Below, one piece after another: positions 8,991 to 17,184 of a stretch of 64,000 nucleotides of DNA. The notes under the pieces were generated by a model that worked only from the letters and a program-made list of their open reading frames with translations, made no database searches and was not told the DNA's origin. Source of the stretch: Streptomyces sp. NBC_01446 (GTDB lineage Bacteria > Actinomycetota > Actinomycetes > Streptomycetales > Streptomycetaceae); assembly GCF_026340095.1 (NCBI RefSeq), contig NZ_JAPEPO010000003.1, forward strand, positions 930,001 to 994,000, in the 5' to 3' direction. Position 1 is the first letter of the stretch. Each line of letters begins with the position of its first letter. Made by a program: the position numbers and the translations under genes.

Positions 8991-9947
8991 ATGGAACTGC
9001 GCCATCTCCGGTACTTCGCCGCCGTCGCGGAGACCCGGCACTTCGGGCGGGCCGCCGAGCGGCTGCGCATGGCACAGCCACCGCTCTCCCAGGCGATCCG
9101 GCAACTGGAGGCGGAACTGGGGGTCGCGCTGTTCCACCGCACCACCCGCCAGGTCGGCCTGACCGGTGCGGGCGAGGTGTTCCACACCGACGTGGTGCGC
9201 ATCCTGCGCTCCGTCGACGAGGCGGCCGCCCGGGCCCGGCGGTTCGCGCAGGGCGCCGAGGGCATCCTGCGTATCGGACTCACCGGCTCGGCCGGCTACC
9301 GGCATCTGCCGGAGCTCGCCCGGACCGTCAAGCGCGAACTGCCCGGGGTGGCCCTGGAGGTCCACACCGAGATGTTCACCCCGGCCCAGGAGGCGGCGCT
9401 CTCCGAGTCGCGCCTGGACATCGGGGTGCTGCGGCCCCCGGTCCGCGGCGAGGGCATCACCTGCCGCGACATCGCGCAGGAGCCGCTCGTCCTGGTGCTG
9501 CCGGCGGACCACTGGCTCGCCGAGTCACCCGAGGTGCCACTGGAGCGGCTGCGGGGCGAGGACTTCATCATGTACGCCGCCACGTCCCGCTCCATCGTCA
9601 GCGACGCGGTGATCAGCAGCTGTCTGAGCGCCGGCTTCCATCCGCACACCGCCCACGAGGTGACGGAGACGTCCACGGCCCTCGCCCTGGTCGCCGCGGG
9701 TCTGGGAGTGGCGCTGCTGCCCGACTCGGTGCGGTCCGTCAGCCGGGACGGGGTCGTCTTCCGGCCGGTCCCGGACGCCCAGCGGGTCCGCCTCGCCCTC
9801 GCCTGGCGCACGGGCGACACCTCACCGCTGCTCGCGGCCGTCCTCGCGGCCCTCACCGCGGCCGACGCCTTCTCCACCGGCGACGCTTCCCCAGACGTCA
9901 CCGCCCCCAGCCGGGCCGGTGCACAGAATCACAGAGGAACCACGTGA
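8991..9947 (+). CDS. catR: LysR family regulator of catechol catabolism
   Basis: A 318-residue LysR-type regulator. The N-terminal winged helix-turn-helix is textbook (MELRHLRYFAAVAETRHFGRAAERL, then QPPLSQAIRQLEAELG), followed by the two-lobed effector domain. CatR/BenM homologues sense cis,cis-muconate. The start is fixed by GGAGG 6 nt upstream and by homology beginning exactly there. The stop overlaps the catB GTG by 4 nt, so the regulator is the first gene of its own target operon, unlike the divergent catR of pseudomonads. Confidence 0.9.
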   Translation: MELRHLRYFAAVAETRHFGRAAERLRMAQPPLSQAIRQLEAELGVALFHRTTRQVGLTGAGEVFHTDVVRILRSVDEAAARARRFAQGAEGILRIGLTGSAGYRHLPELARTVKRELPGVALEVHTEMFTPAQEAALSESRLDIGVLRPPVRGEGITCRDIAQEPLVLVLPADHWLAESPEVPLERLRGEDFIMYAATSRSIVSDAVISSCLSAGFHPHTAHEVTETSTALALVAAGLGVALLPDSVRSVSRDGVVFRPVPDAQRVRLALAWRTGDTSPLLAAVLAALTAADAFSTGDASPDVTAPSRAGAQNHRGTT

Positions 9948-11047
9948 AGATCACCGCAGTGGAGGCGATCCCCTTCGCCATCCCCTACCGAAAGCCGCTG
10001 AAGTTCGCGAGCGGCGAGGTGCACACCGCCGAGCACGTCCTGGTCCGGGTGCACACCGACGCGGGCCTCACCGGCCTGGCCGAGGCACCGCCCCGGCCCT
10101 TCACCTACGGCGAGACCCAGCAGTCCATCGTCACCGTGATCCGGCAGATCTTCGAGCCGCAGCTGCTCGGCATGGCGCCCACCCGGCGCGAGGCCGTGCG
10201 CGCGAAGCTGAACCGGACCGTCGGCAACCCGACGGCGAAGGCCGCCGTCGACATGGCCCTGTGGGACATCGTCGGCCAGGCCGCCGGCCTGCCCGTCACC
10301 GAACTCCTGGGCGGCTACGGCGAGTTCATGGCCGTGTCCCACATGCTCGGCTTCGCTCCCCCGGCGGAGATGGTCGAAGAGGCGCAGCGCGTCCGCGACA
10401 CCTACGGCATCACGACGTTCAAGGTGAAGGTCGGCCGCCGCCCCTACCAGCTCGACGTCGAGGTCTGCAGGGCGCTGCGCGAGGCGTTCGGCGACGGCGT
10501 CGAGCTGTACGTCGACGGCAACCGCGGCTGGACCGCCTCCGAGTCGGCCCGCGCCCTGCGCGCCATGGACGACCTCGACCTCACCCTGGCCGAGGAACTC
10601 TGCCCCGCCGACGACGTATTGGGCCGCCGCTGGCTCGTCGAACGCTGCCCGGTCCCTTTCGTCGCCGACGAGAGCGCCACCCGCCCCGGCGAGGTCACGC
10701 GTGAACTCCTCGGGGGCTCGGCCACCGCCATCAGCATCAAGACGGCCCGCACCGGCTTCAGCCACTCCCAGCGCGTGCTGTTCGAGAGCGAGGGCCTCGG
10801 CGTCGAAGTAGTGATGGGCAATCAGATCGACTGTCAGATCGGCTCGTTGTGCTCGGTCGCGTTCGGCGCGGCCTTCGAGGCCACCTCACGCCGCGCGGGC
10901 GAGCTCTCCAACTACCTCGACATGAGCGACGACCTGCTCGCCGAGCCCCTCCAGATCCGCGACGGCACGCTGCGGGTGCGCGAGGGCGTGGGTCTGGGCA
11001 TCGAACTCGACCCCGAGAAGCTGACGCGCTACCGCCAGGACAGCTGA
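9944..11047 (+). CDS. catB: Muconate cycloisomerase
   Basis: A 367-residue enolase-superfamily enzyme that closes cis,cis-muconate to muconolactone. Features are the capping domain (ITAVEAIPFAIPYRKPLKF), the base-bearing FKVKVGRR, metal ligands in YVDGNRG, LAEELC and VADES, and the second lysine region ISIKTARTG. It uses a GTG start overlapping the catR stop (GTGA). Length and motif order match CatB rather than the chloromuconate enzymes, though substrate range cannot be fixed by eye. Confidence 0.92.
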   Translation: MKITAVEAIPFAIPYRKPLKFASGEVHTAEHVLVRVHTDAGLTGLAEAPPRPFTYGETQQSIVTVIRQIFEPQLLGMAPTRREAVRAKLNRTVGNPTAKAAVDMALWDIVGQAAGLPVTELLGGYGEFMAVSHMLGFAPPAEMVEEAQRVRDTYGITTFKVKVGRRPYQLDVEVCRALREAFGDGVELYVDGNRGWTASESARALRAMDDLDLTLAEELCPADDVLGRRWLVERCPVPFVADESATRPGEVTRELLGGSATAISIKTARTGFSHSQRVLFESEGLGVEVVMGNQIDCQIGSLCSVAFGAAFEATSRRAGELSNYLDMSDDLLAEPLQIRDGTLRVREGVGLGIELDPEKLTRYRQDS

Positions 11048-11100
11048 ACTCCCTTGCCACACCTTCGACTTGCCCCACCTCTCCCGATTGGAGCCGCATC

Positions 11101-11961
11101 ATGACCACGTTCACCGAAGCCGAGCAGGAGCAGGCCACCGCCGCCGCGTCCGGGAACGCCGCCACCGCCGCGTTCGCCCAGAAGGCCCGCTCCGGCGCGG
11201 CCAGCAGCCAGCAGCGCGTCGACACCCTCGCGTCCGAACTCATCACGTCCGTCCACGACATCATCCGCCGCCACAAGGTCACCTACGCCGAGTACGACGC
11301 CCTCAAGGCATGGCTGATCCAGATCGGCCAGGACGGCGAGTGGCCGCTCTTCCTCGACGTGTGGATCGAGCACGTCGTCGAGGAGGTCGCCAACGAGAGC
11401 CGCGAGGGCTCCAAGGGCACCATCGAGGGCCCCTACTACGTGCCCGACTCCCCGGAGCTGCCCGCCGAGGCGACCCTCCCCCTGCGCCCCGACGAGAAGG
11501 GCACACCCCTCCTCTTCCAGGGCCAGGTCACGTCGGTCGACGGCACCCCCCTGCCCGGCGCGACGATCGAGATGTGGCACGCCGACGACGACGGCTTCTA
11601 CTCCCAGTACGCCCCCGGTCTGCCCGAGTGGAACCTGCGCGGCACCGTCGTCGCCGACGACCAGGGCAACTTCAAGATCCACACAATCGAGCCGGCCCCC
11701 TACCAGATCCCCACCGACGGCGCCTGCGGCAACCTCATCTCCGCCGCCGGCTGGCACGCCTGGCGCCCGGCCCATCTGCACCTGAAGGTCGCCGCCGAGG
11801 GCCACCACCTCATCACCACGCAGCTCTACTTCAAGGGCGGCAACCACGTGGAGGACGACATCGCACAGGCCGTCAAGCCGGAACTCGTCCTCGCCCCCTC
11901 CCCGGCCACGACCGGCGAGGGCAACGAAGTGACGTACGACTTCGTGCTCGACCGCGCCTGA
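11101..11961 (+). CDS. catA: Catechol 1,2-dioxygenase
   Basis: A 286-residue intradiol dioxygenase converting catechol to cis,cis-muconate. The four Fe(III) ligands are in place: Y168 (DGFYSQY), Y201 (PAPYQIP), H225 and H227 (RPAHLHLK). The N-terminal helical linker typical of catechol rather than protocatechuate enzymes is present. The ATG lies 53 nt after catB, preceded by a weak purine-rich site (TTGGAG). A hairpin follows the stop. Confidence 0.95.
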   Translation: MTTFTEAEQEQATAAASGNAATAAFAQKARSGAASSQQRVDTLASELITSVHDIIRRHKVTYAEYDALKAWLIQIGQDGEWPLFLDVWIEHVVEEVANESREGSKGTIEGPYYVPDSPELPAEATLPLRPDEKGTPLLFQGQVTSVDGTPLPGATIEMWHADDDGFYSQYAPGLPEWNLRGTVVADDQGNFKIHTIEPAPYQIPTDGACGNLISAAGWHAWRPAHLHLKVAAEGHHLITTQLYFKGGNHVEDDIAQAVKPELVLAPSPATTGEGNEVTYDFVLDRA

Positions 11962-11997
11962 CGCGCCCCGCCCCGGGGGCCCGGCCTCCGGGGCGCG
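11962..11997 (+). terminator. Intra-operon hairpin between catA and catC
   Basis: CGCGCCCCG at 11962-11970 pairs perfectly with CGGGGCGCG at 11989-11997 around an 18-nt GC-rich loop. It sits directly after the catA stop inside an otherwise continuous operon. It could be a partial terminator or a stabiliser of the catBA message. Confidence 0.45.
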
Positions 11998-12031
11998 CAC
12001 CCGCCCCACCCCGTAACTCAAGGAGCCCGCT

Positions 12032-12328
12032 GTGCTGTTCGCCGTCAAGATGGACGTCCGCATACCCAACGATCTCCACCCCGACGTCCGCGCGGACACG
12101 CTCGCCCGCGAGAAGGCGTACTCGCAGGAACTCCAGCGCAAGGGCATCTGGCCGCACATCTGGCGCTGCGTGGGCCAGTATTCCAACCTCAGCGTCTTCG
12201 ACGTCCGGGACAACGACGAGCTGCACGACATCCTGTGGGGTCTGCCGCTGTTCCCGTACATGGAGATCGAGGTCACCCCGCTGGCGCTGCACCCGTCGGA
12301 CATCGCCGCGACGGGCGAGGCCGCCTGA
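12032..12328 (+). CDS. catC: Muconolactone delta-isomerase
   Basis: A 98-residue enzyme that moves the double bond of muconolactone to give 3-oxoadipate enol-lactone. The family opening MLFAVKMDVRIP and the middle segment REKAYSQELQRKG and LPLFPYMEIEVTPL are characteristic of the decameric CatC fold. The start is GTG with AAGGAG 8 nt upstream. Its stop overlaps the pcaI ATG by one base (TGATG). Confidence 0.95.
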   Translation: MLFAVKMDVRIPNDLHPDVRADTLAREKAYSQELQRKGIWPHIWRCVGQYSNLSVFDVRDNDELHDILWGLPLFPYMEIEVTPLALHPSDIAATGEAA

Positions 12329-13110
12329 TGGACAAGGTGGTCGCGTCGGCCGGGCGGGCCGTCGCCGATGTCGGGGACCGTGCGTCCCTGGCGGTCGGCG
12401 GGTTCGGACTGAGCGGGGTGCCGAACGTACTGATCAAGGCGCTGCACGAGCAGGGCACCACCGGCCTGTCCGTGGTGTCCAACAACTGCGGCGCGCTGGA
12501 CTCCGGCCTCGCCGTCCTGCTCACGGCGGGCCGGATCGCCCGGGTCACCGGCTCCTACATCGGCGCCAACAAGGAGTTCGCCCGCCAGTACCTGGCCGGC
12601 GAGATCGAGGTCGAGATGATCCCGCAGGGCACGCTCGCGGAGCGGCTGCGCGCCGGCGGCGCCGGAATCCCGGCGTTCTACACCCCGGCCGGGGTGGGCA
12701 CCCAGGTCGCGGACGGCGGTCTGCCCTGGCGCTACGACGGCACCGGCGGCGTCGCCCTCGCCTCCCCGCCCAAGGAGGTGCGCGTCTTCGACGGTGTCGA
12801 GTACGTGCTGGAGCGTGGCATCCGCACCGACTTCGCGCTGGTCCGCGCCGCGAAGGGCGACCGGCACGGGAATCTGGTGTTCAACAAGTCGTCCCGCAAC
12901 TTCAACCCGCTCGCGGCGATGGCCGGGAGGGTCACGATCGCCGAGGTGGAGGAGCTGGTGGAGCCCGGCGTCCTCGAACCGGACCAGGTGCACCTGCCGG
13001 GCATCTTCGTGCAGCGCGTGATCGAGCTGAGCCCGGCGCAGGCCGCCGACAAGGGCATCGAGCGGCGCACGATCTCCGCGCCTCCGGCACGAAGGACGGT
13101 GAGCAACTAA
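12328..13110 (+). CDS. pcaI: 3-Oxoadipate CoA-transferase subunit A
   Basis: A 260-residue class I CoA-transferase alpha subunit. With PcaJ it moves CoA from succinyl-CoA to 3-oxoadipate. The glycine-rich N-terminal motif VGGFGLSGVP is the family signature, and the segment SYIGANKEFARQYLAGE identifies the SCOT-type alpha subunit. It is fused by overlap to catC and lies 2 nt before pcaJ, a single translational unit. Confidence 0.93.
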   Translation: MDKVVASAGRAVADVGDRASLAVGGFGLSGVPNVLIKALHEQGTTGLSVVSNNCGALDSGLAVLLTAGRIARVTGSYIGANKEFARQYLAGEIEVEMIPQGTLAERLRAGGAGIPAFYTPAGVGTQVADGGLPWRYDGTGGVALASPPKEVRVFDGVEYVLERGIRTDFALVRAAKGDRHGNLVFNKSSRNFNPLAAMAGRVTIAEVEELVEPGVLEPDQVHLPGIFVQRVIELSPAQAADKGIERRTISAPPARRTVSN

Positions 13111-13112
13111 CC

Positions 13113-13757
13113 ATGGCCTGGACACGCGAACAGATGGCCGCCCGCGCCGCCCGTGAACTGCGCGACGGGCAGTACGTCAACCTCGGCATCGGCCTGCCGA
13201 CGCTGATCCCGAACCATCTTCCGGCGGGCGTGGAGGTGATCCTGGAGTCCGAGAACGGGATCCTGGGCACCGGCCCGTACCCGACCGACGACGCCGTCGA
13301 CCCCGACCTGATCAACGCGGGCAAGGAGACCGTCACGGTCCTTCCGGGCGCCTCCTACTTCGACTCCGCTCTCTCCTTCGGGATGATCCGCGGCGGTCAC
13401 ATCGATGTCGCCGTCCTCGGCGCGATGCAGGTCTCCTCGACCGGGGACCTGGCCAACTGGGCCGTCCCCGGAAAGATGATCACCGGGATCGGCGGCGCCA
13501 TGGACCTCGTCCACGGTGCCCGCACGGTGCTGGTCACCATGACCCACACGGCCAAGGACGGCTCGCCGAAGCTGGTCGACACCTGCACGCTCCCCCTCAC
13601 CGGCAAGGGCTGCGTCGACCGGATCGTCACCGACCTGGCTGTCCTCGACATCACCGAAGACGGCATGCAGCTGGTGGAGTTGGCGCCGGATGTGACGGTG
13701 GACGAGGTCGTCGCCAAGACCGGCGCCAAGGTCCACATCCCGGAGGTGGTCCGGTGA
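13113..13757 (+). CDS. pcaJ: 3-Oxoadipate CoA-transferase subunit B
   Basis: A 214-residue beta subunit with the catalytic glutamate in SENGILGTGP and the start MAWTREQMAARAARELRDG typical of SCOT-type B chains. The reading frame ends IPEVVR at 13757, inside the first copy of a 41-bp tandem duplication. The duplication begins in the last codons of pcaJ, so the protein itself is unaffected. Confidence 0.93.
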   Translation: MAWTREQMAARAARELRDGQYVNLGIGLPTLIPNHLPAGVEVILESENGILGTGPYPTDDAVDPDLINAGKETVTVLPGASYFDSALSFGMIRGGHIDVAVLGAMQVSSTGDLANWAVPGKMITGIGGAMDLVHGARTVLVTMTHTAKDGSPKLVDTCTLPLTGKGCVDRIVTDLAVLDITEDGMQLVELAPDVTVDEVVAKTGAKVHIPEVVR

Positions 13758-13813
13758 GCCGCCTCAAGGACGCCCACATCCCGGAGGTGGTCCGGTGAGC
13801 CGCCTCAAGGACG
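13733..13813 (+). repeat. 41-bp tandem duplication at the pcaJ/pcaF junction
   Basis: The segment 13733-13773 is repeated at 13774-13813 with no internal mismatch seen. Each copy spans the final pcaJ codons, the GTGA overlap and the first codons of the next gene. The length is not divisible by three. The first GTG (13754) therefore opens a 14-codon frame that stops at the duplicated TGA (13796-13798), and only the second GTG (13795) continues in the thiolase frame. Confidence 0.95.
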
Positions 13814-13851
13814 TCCGCATCGTCGACACGGGCCGCACGCCGACCGGCTGA
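13795..13851 (+). pseudogene. pcaF: Stub of 3-oxoadipyl-CoA thiolase gene
   Basis: After the duplicated GTG the frame reads VSRLKDVRIVDTGRTPTG and then stops. The pattern VxIVDxxRTPxG is the conserved opening of acetyl-CoA-acetyltransferase-type thiolases, and pcaF follows pcaIJ in many catabolic operons. A full thiolase would be about 400 residues, so almost the whole gene has been lost. The next gene, pcaD, begins 73 bp later. The last step, 3-oxoadipyl-CoA to succinyl-CoA and acetyl-CoA, must be done by a thiolase encoded elsewhere. Confidence 0.65.
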
Positions 13852-13924
13852 GATCCCTCCCCCGAAAGCCCCCTCCGCACAGCCCCTCCGAAAGCCCTCC
13901 TCGAACAGCACTCAGGGATTCCGC

Positions 13925-14716
13925 GTGGCCCATCCTCATCTCCTGCACCATGTACTCGACGGTCCACCCAGCGCTCCCCCGCTCGTCCTCGGCCCGTCGC
14001 TCGGAACGTCCCTGCACGTGTGGAGTCCACAACTGGCCACTCTCACGCGGACGCACCGCGTACTGCGCTGGGACCTTCCGGGGCACGGGGGTTCGCGTAC
14101 AGACCTCCTTCCGCACGACGGGACGGCGAGCGTCGCCGCGTTGGCGGCACAGGTGTTGCGGCTCGCGGACACGCAGGGCTGGGAGTCGTTCGCGTACGCC
14201 GGTATCTCGCTGGGCGGCGCGGTCGGGGCCCATCTCGCGGTCCACCACCCGGAACGTGTCGCCTCGCTGGGACTGGTCTGCTCCTCCGCCCACTTCGGGC
14301 CGCCGAAGCCTTGGCAGGAGCGTGCCGCCCTCGTGCGGCGCGAGGGGATCGGGCCGGTGGTGGAGACCAGCCCGGGCCGCTGGTTCGGCGATCCGGGGAC
14401 CGCCGAAACTCCTCTCGGACGCGCTCTGTTCCGGGACCTAGCCGAAAGCGATCCGGTCGGTTACGCAGCCTGCTGCGACGCACTCGCCGCCTACGACCTG
14501 CGACCCGACCTGGCCCGCATCACCGCTCCCACTCTCGTCGTCGGTGGCTCCCTCGACATCGCCACCCCTCTCGATCACGCCCGGGAACTCGCGGACGGGA
14601 TCGCCGATGCCACCTTGGAGGCATGCGCCATCGGGCATCTCGCGGTCGAGCAACCCGAGGCTGTCGGCGCGGTACTGAGCGCTCATGTCCGCGATCCGAG
14701 AGGGCCGCAGCATTGA
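13925..14716 (+). CDS. pcaD: 3-Oxoadipate enol-lactonase
   Basis: A 263-residue alpha/beta hydrolase opening the enol-lactone to 3-oxoadipate. The nucleophile elbow GISLGG places Ser95; the acid is the Asp of GGSLDIATP, and the base the His of IGHLAVEQPE. The oxyanion-side GPSLGTSLHVW is typical of PcaD/CatD. The GTG start follows a 73-bp gap left by the pcaF deletion, and no strong new ribosome site is evident. It is the last gene of the cat operon. Confidence 0.9.
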   Translation: MAHPHLLHHVLDGPPSAPPLVLGPSLGTSLHVWSPQLATLTRTHRVLRWDLPGHGGSRTDLLPHDGTASVAALAAQVLRLADTQGWESFAYAGISLGGAVGAHLAVHHPERVASLGLVCSSAHFGPPKPWQERAALVRREGIGPVVETSPGRWFGDPGTAETPLGRALFRDLAESDPVGYAACCDALAAYDLRPDLARITAPTLVVGGSLDIATPLDHARELADGIADATLEACAIGHLAVEQPEAVGAVLSAHVRDPRGPQH

Positions 14717-14932
14717 ATGCGCAAAATAGGCGCAATTCGCGCACGGAAAAGCGGCGAACCGCGCATTCGGATTGGTGGTAATAATTCGATCCCGATACCG
14801 ATACCTTCCGAATTACTGCCGAGATCGGCTCAATGAGTGCCTTTCCCGAACCGGACCGGCGCGCTGCGTCCACGGCTCTGACCAGCCCTGTATCTCTTCA
14901 ACGTCACGCGAGGCGACGAAGGGCTGCAGACG

Positions 14933-16855
14933 ATGGTTGGGCGACGGAGATTCCTCATGGCCGGTGCCATGGGCGGTGCGACCATGCTTCCACGGGGTGC
15001 GGGAGAGCAGGCGTACGCAGCGGACGGTCACGGTCATGGGTCGGCGTCCGCGAACACGTCGATTCCGCACACCCCCAAGCTGAAGAAGTTCGTCGACCCG
15101 CTGCCCATCCCGAGGACAGCCATCTCGGATCCCTCCGTCTATCCGGGCGCCGACTACTACGAGATCACGATGCGGCCGGGCACATGGCGCTTCCACCGGG
15201 ATCTCGGGCCGGCCAAGGTGTGGGGCTACTGGGCCGCGAACCCGCACGACCCTCGCAAGCCGATCGGCATGGGCTACCTGGGGCCGACCCTCAGCGTGAC
15301 CAGGGACCACCCGACGGTCGTCAAGTACCGCAACCACCTGCCGACCACCCACCTGTTCCAGTTCGTGATCAACAAGATTCGCAAGGGGGACCCCCAGCTC
15401 ACCCCGACCCCTCCGCCGCCCTACAAGCCCATGCAGCCGTTTCCCGCGAACGTCAACGTGTGGAACGTCGTACACCAGCACGGCGGTTTCACCGCGCCAC
15501 AGTCCGACGGCATGCCGCTGCAGTCGTTCAGCCCGGACGGCATCCACGCCGAGTCCTACAGCAGCCTGGACCCGAGCCGGGTCGAACCCAATGAGCAGAT
15601 CTGCGCCTACACCAACCACGACCGTTCGTGCATGCTCTGGTATCACGACCACGGCATGGGGATGACCAGCGTCAACGTCTATGCGGGCCTTGCCGGTCTC
15701 TACCGCGTCGGTGACCCCGCCGACGATCGGCTAGGACTGCCGCGAGGCGAATTCGAGGTCCCCCTCATCCTGCAGGACCGGACCTTCCACCCGGACGGCT
15801 CGCTCGCCTACACCATGACCTTGCAGCAAGGCGAGGACACCCCGGTCGTCAACGGGAAGGCATACCCCTTCCTGGAGGTCGAGCGGCGACGCTACCGGCT
15901 GCGCGTTCTCAACGCTTCGAACGAGCGCTTCTGGCGGCTGAGGTTCGACGTTCCCGAGGACGTAATGCCTCAGCCCGTCCTGCCGTTCTGGCTGATCGGC
16001 ACCGACGGCGGTCTCCGCACCCCGTTGCAGATGCTGAACTTCCTGATCTCGCCGGCCGAGCGGTACGACCTGATCGTCGACTTCAGCAAGGTGCCCATGG
16101 GCACGAAGGTCACGCTGACGAACTACAACGCGCCCGTGCACTTCCCCGGCGGAGATGGACCGGAGATCTCGGAAGTCATGGAATTCCATGTCACCAAACG
16201 GTCGTCCGGAGGCGGCGACAGGACAACGCCACCCATGGAGCTCGAGCTGCCGAAGGCCGAACCCATCCAGGTGACGGCGCACACCCGCCGGCGGGAGTGG
16301 GTCCTCTACCAGCACCAGCTCTTCGGCACCATGACGTTCAACGCGGTGCCGTTCATGGAGCCGTCCGAGGACTTCGTCAAGGCGGGCTCGACCGAGATCT
16401 GGGAGTACATCAATCCCAATCACGACGGCCACCCGATGCATGTCCACCTCGTCAACTTCCAGGTGTTGAACAGGCAGCCGATCGACGCGGCCGGCTACCA
16501 GGCACAGTATGAGAAGTGGATTGCCGGGGGCCGCAAACCCGAGGACAAGCCGGTGTTGGCGAACTATCTCACCGGTCCGCCGATTCCGCCGGACCCGGAT
16601 GAAGCACTGTCCCGCAAGGACACGGTCAAGTCCTATCCGGAGACGGTGACCAGAATCGTCATCAATGAATTCGACCCGCCGACGGAGAGGATCGCGGGGC
16701 TACGGGGAAGCGGCACCAAGCTGCCGGCGACGTACGTCCAGCACTGCCACATCCTCGAACACGAAGACGACGACCTGATGCGCCCGTGGACGATCGTCGG
16801 CGACGACGACCACACCGAGGGTGACCACGCCGGCCACTACAGCGACGACCGCTGA
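14933..16855 (+). CDS. Tat-exported multicopper oxidase (CotA/bilirubin-oxidase/phenoxazinone-synthase type)
   Basis: A 640-residue laccase-like enzyme. The N-terminus GRRRFLMAGAMGG followed by AYAA is a twin-arginine signal peptide, so it is secreted folded with copper. Copper motifs appear in order: HQHGG (type 2/3), WYHDHGMGM, HPMHVHLVNF and the C-terminal HCHILEHEDDDLM, whose Cys flanked by His and distal Met build T1 and T3 sites. It oxidises phenolics or metals with oxygen. A monocistronic layout is suggested by an AT-rich 216-bp upstream gap and a strong terminator after it. Substrate cannot be told. Confidence 0.9.
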   Translation: MVGRRRFLMAGAMGGATMLPRGAGEQAYAADGHGHGSASANTSIPHTPKLKKFVDPLPIPRTAISDPSVYPGADYYEITMRPGTWRFHRDLGPAKVWGYWAANPHDPRKPIGMGYLGPTLSVTRDHPTVVKYRNHLPTTHLFQFVINKIRKGDPQLTPTPPPPYKPMQPFPANVNVWNVVHQHGGFTAPQSDGMPLQSFSPDGIHAESYSSLDPSRVEPNEQICAYTNHDRSCMLWYHDHGMGMTSVNVYAGLAGLYRVGDPADDRLGLPRGEFEVPLILQDRTFHPDGSLAYTMTLQQGEDTPVVNGKAYPFLEVERRRYRLRVLNASNERFWRLRFDVPEDVMPQPVLPFWLIGTDGGLRTPLQMLNFLISPAERYDLIVDFSKVPMGTKVTLTNYNAPVHFPGGDGPEISEVMEFHVTKRSSGGGDRTTPPMELELPKAEPIQVTAHTRRREWVLYQHQLFGTMTFNAVPFMEPSEDFVKAGSTEIWEYINPNHDGHPMHVHLVNFQVLNRQPIDAAGYQAQYEKWIAGGRKPEDKPVLANYLTGPPIPPDPDEALSRKDTVKSYPETVTRIVINEFDPPTERIAGLRGSGTKLPATYVQHCHILEHEDDDLMRPWTIVGDDDHTEGDHAGHYSDDR

Positions 16856-16871
16856 CGGGATCGACCGACCT

Positions 16872-16908
16872 ACGGCTCGCCGCCCCGGCCTCCGGGGCGG
16901 CGAGCCGT
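16872..16908 (+). terminator. Terminator of the multicopper oxidase gene
   Basis: A perfect 17-bp stem: ACGGCTCGCCGCCCCGG at 16872-16888 with its exact complement at 16892-16908, loop CCT. There is no U-tract, as is usual in Streptomyces. Confidence 0.85.
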
Positions 16909-17001
16909 CGTTGGAGGTCGCGGCTGTCAGTTCGGGCACGGTTCGAGCAACTACAGGACCAGGACTTCGCCGCGGGTCCGGCGCTCGGCGTCCGGGGCCG
17001 G

Positions 17002-17028
17002 GGTGCCATAGGAATTCCCTATGGCACC
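17002..17028. promoter_or_regulatory. 27-bp palindrome upstream of the SDR gene
   Basis: GGTGCCATAGG at 17002-17012 and CCTATGGCACC at 17018-17028 are a perfect inverted repeat around AATTC. It lies in the otherwise empty 329-bp gap 16856-17184, about 160 bp before the SDR start, so it is more likely an operator than a terminator. The remainder of the gap shows an AT-richer stretch near 17030-17060 that may hold the promoter. Confidence 0.6.
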
Positions 17029-17184
17029 TGCTGATATTTCGTCTTTGCCTCTCGCTCTTTTCCGGACCTACCGTGAAACAGCTCGATGAGGTGCTCACCG
17101 CGATTTCTCCGCGAATTCGCGTTCTGCGCACGTCGATCCTTCTTCCGTCGAGCTGACGAACACGCGATCGAAAGGACCGGTGGC

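Noticed and set aside
13754..13798. A 14-codon leader peptide gene after pcaJ
   Set aside because: It is simply the first copy of the 41-bp duplication closed by the copied stop; no independent evidence of function.
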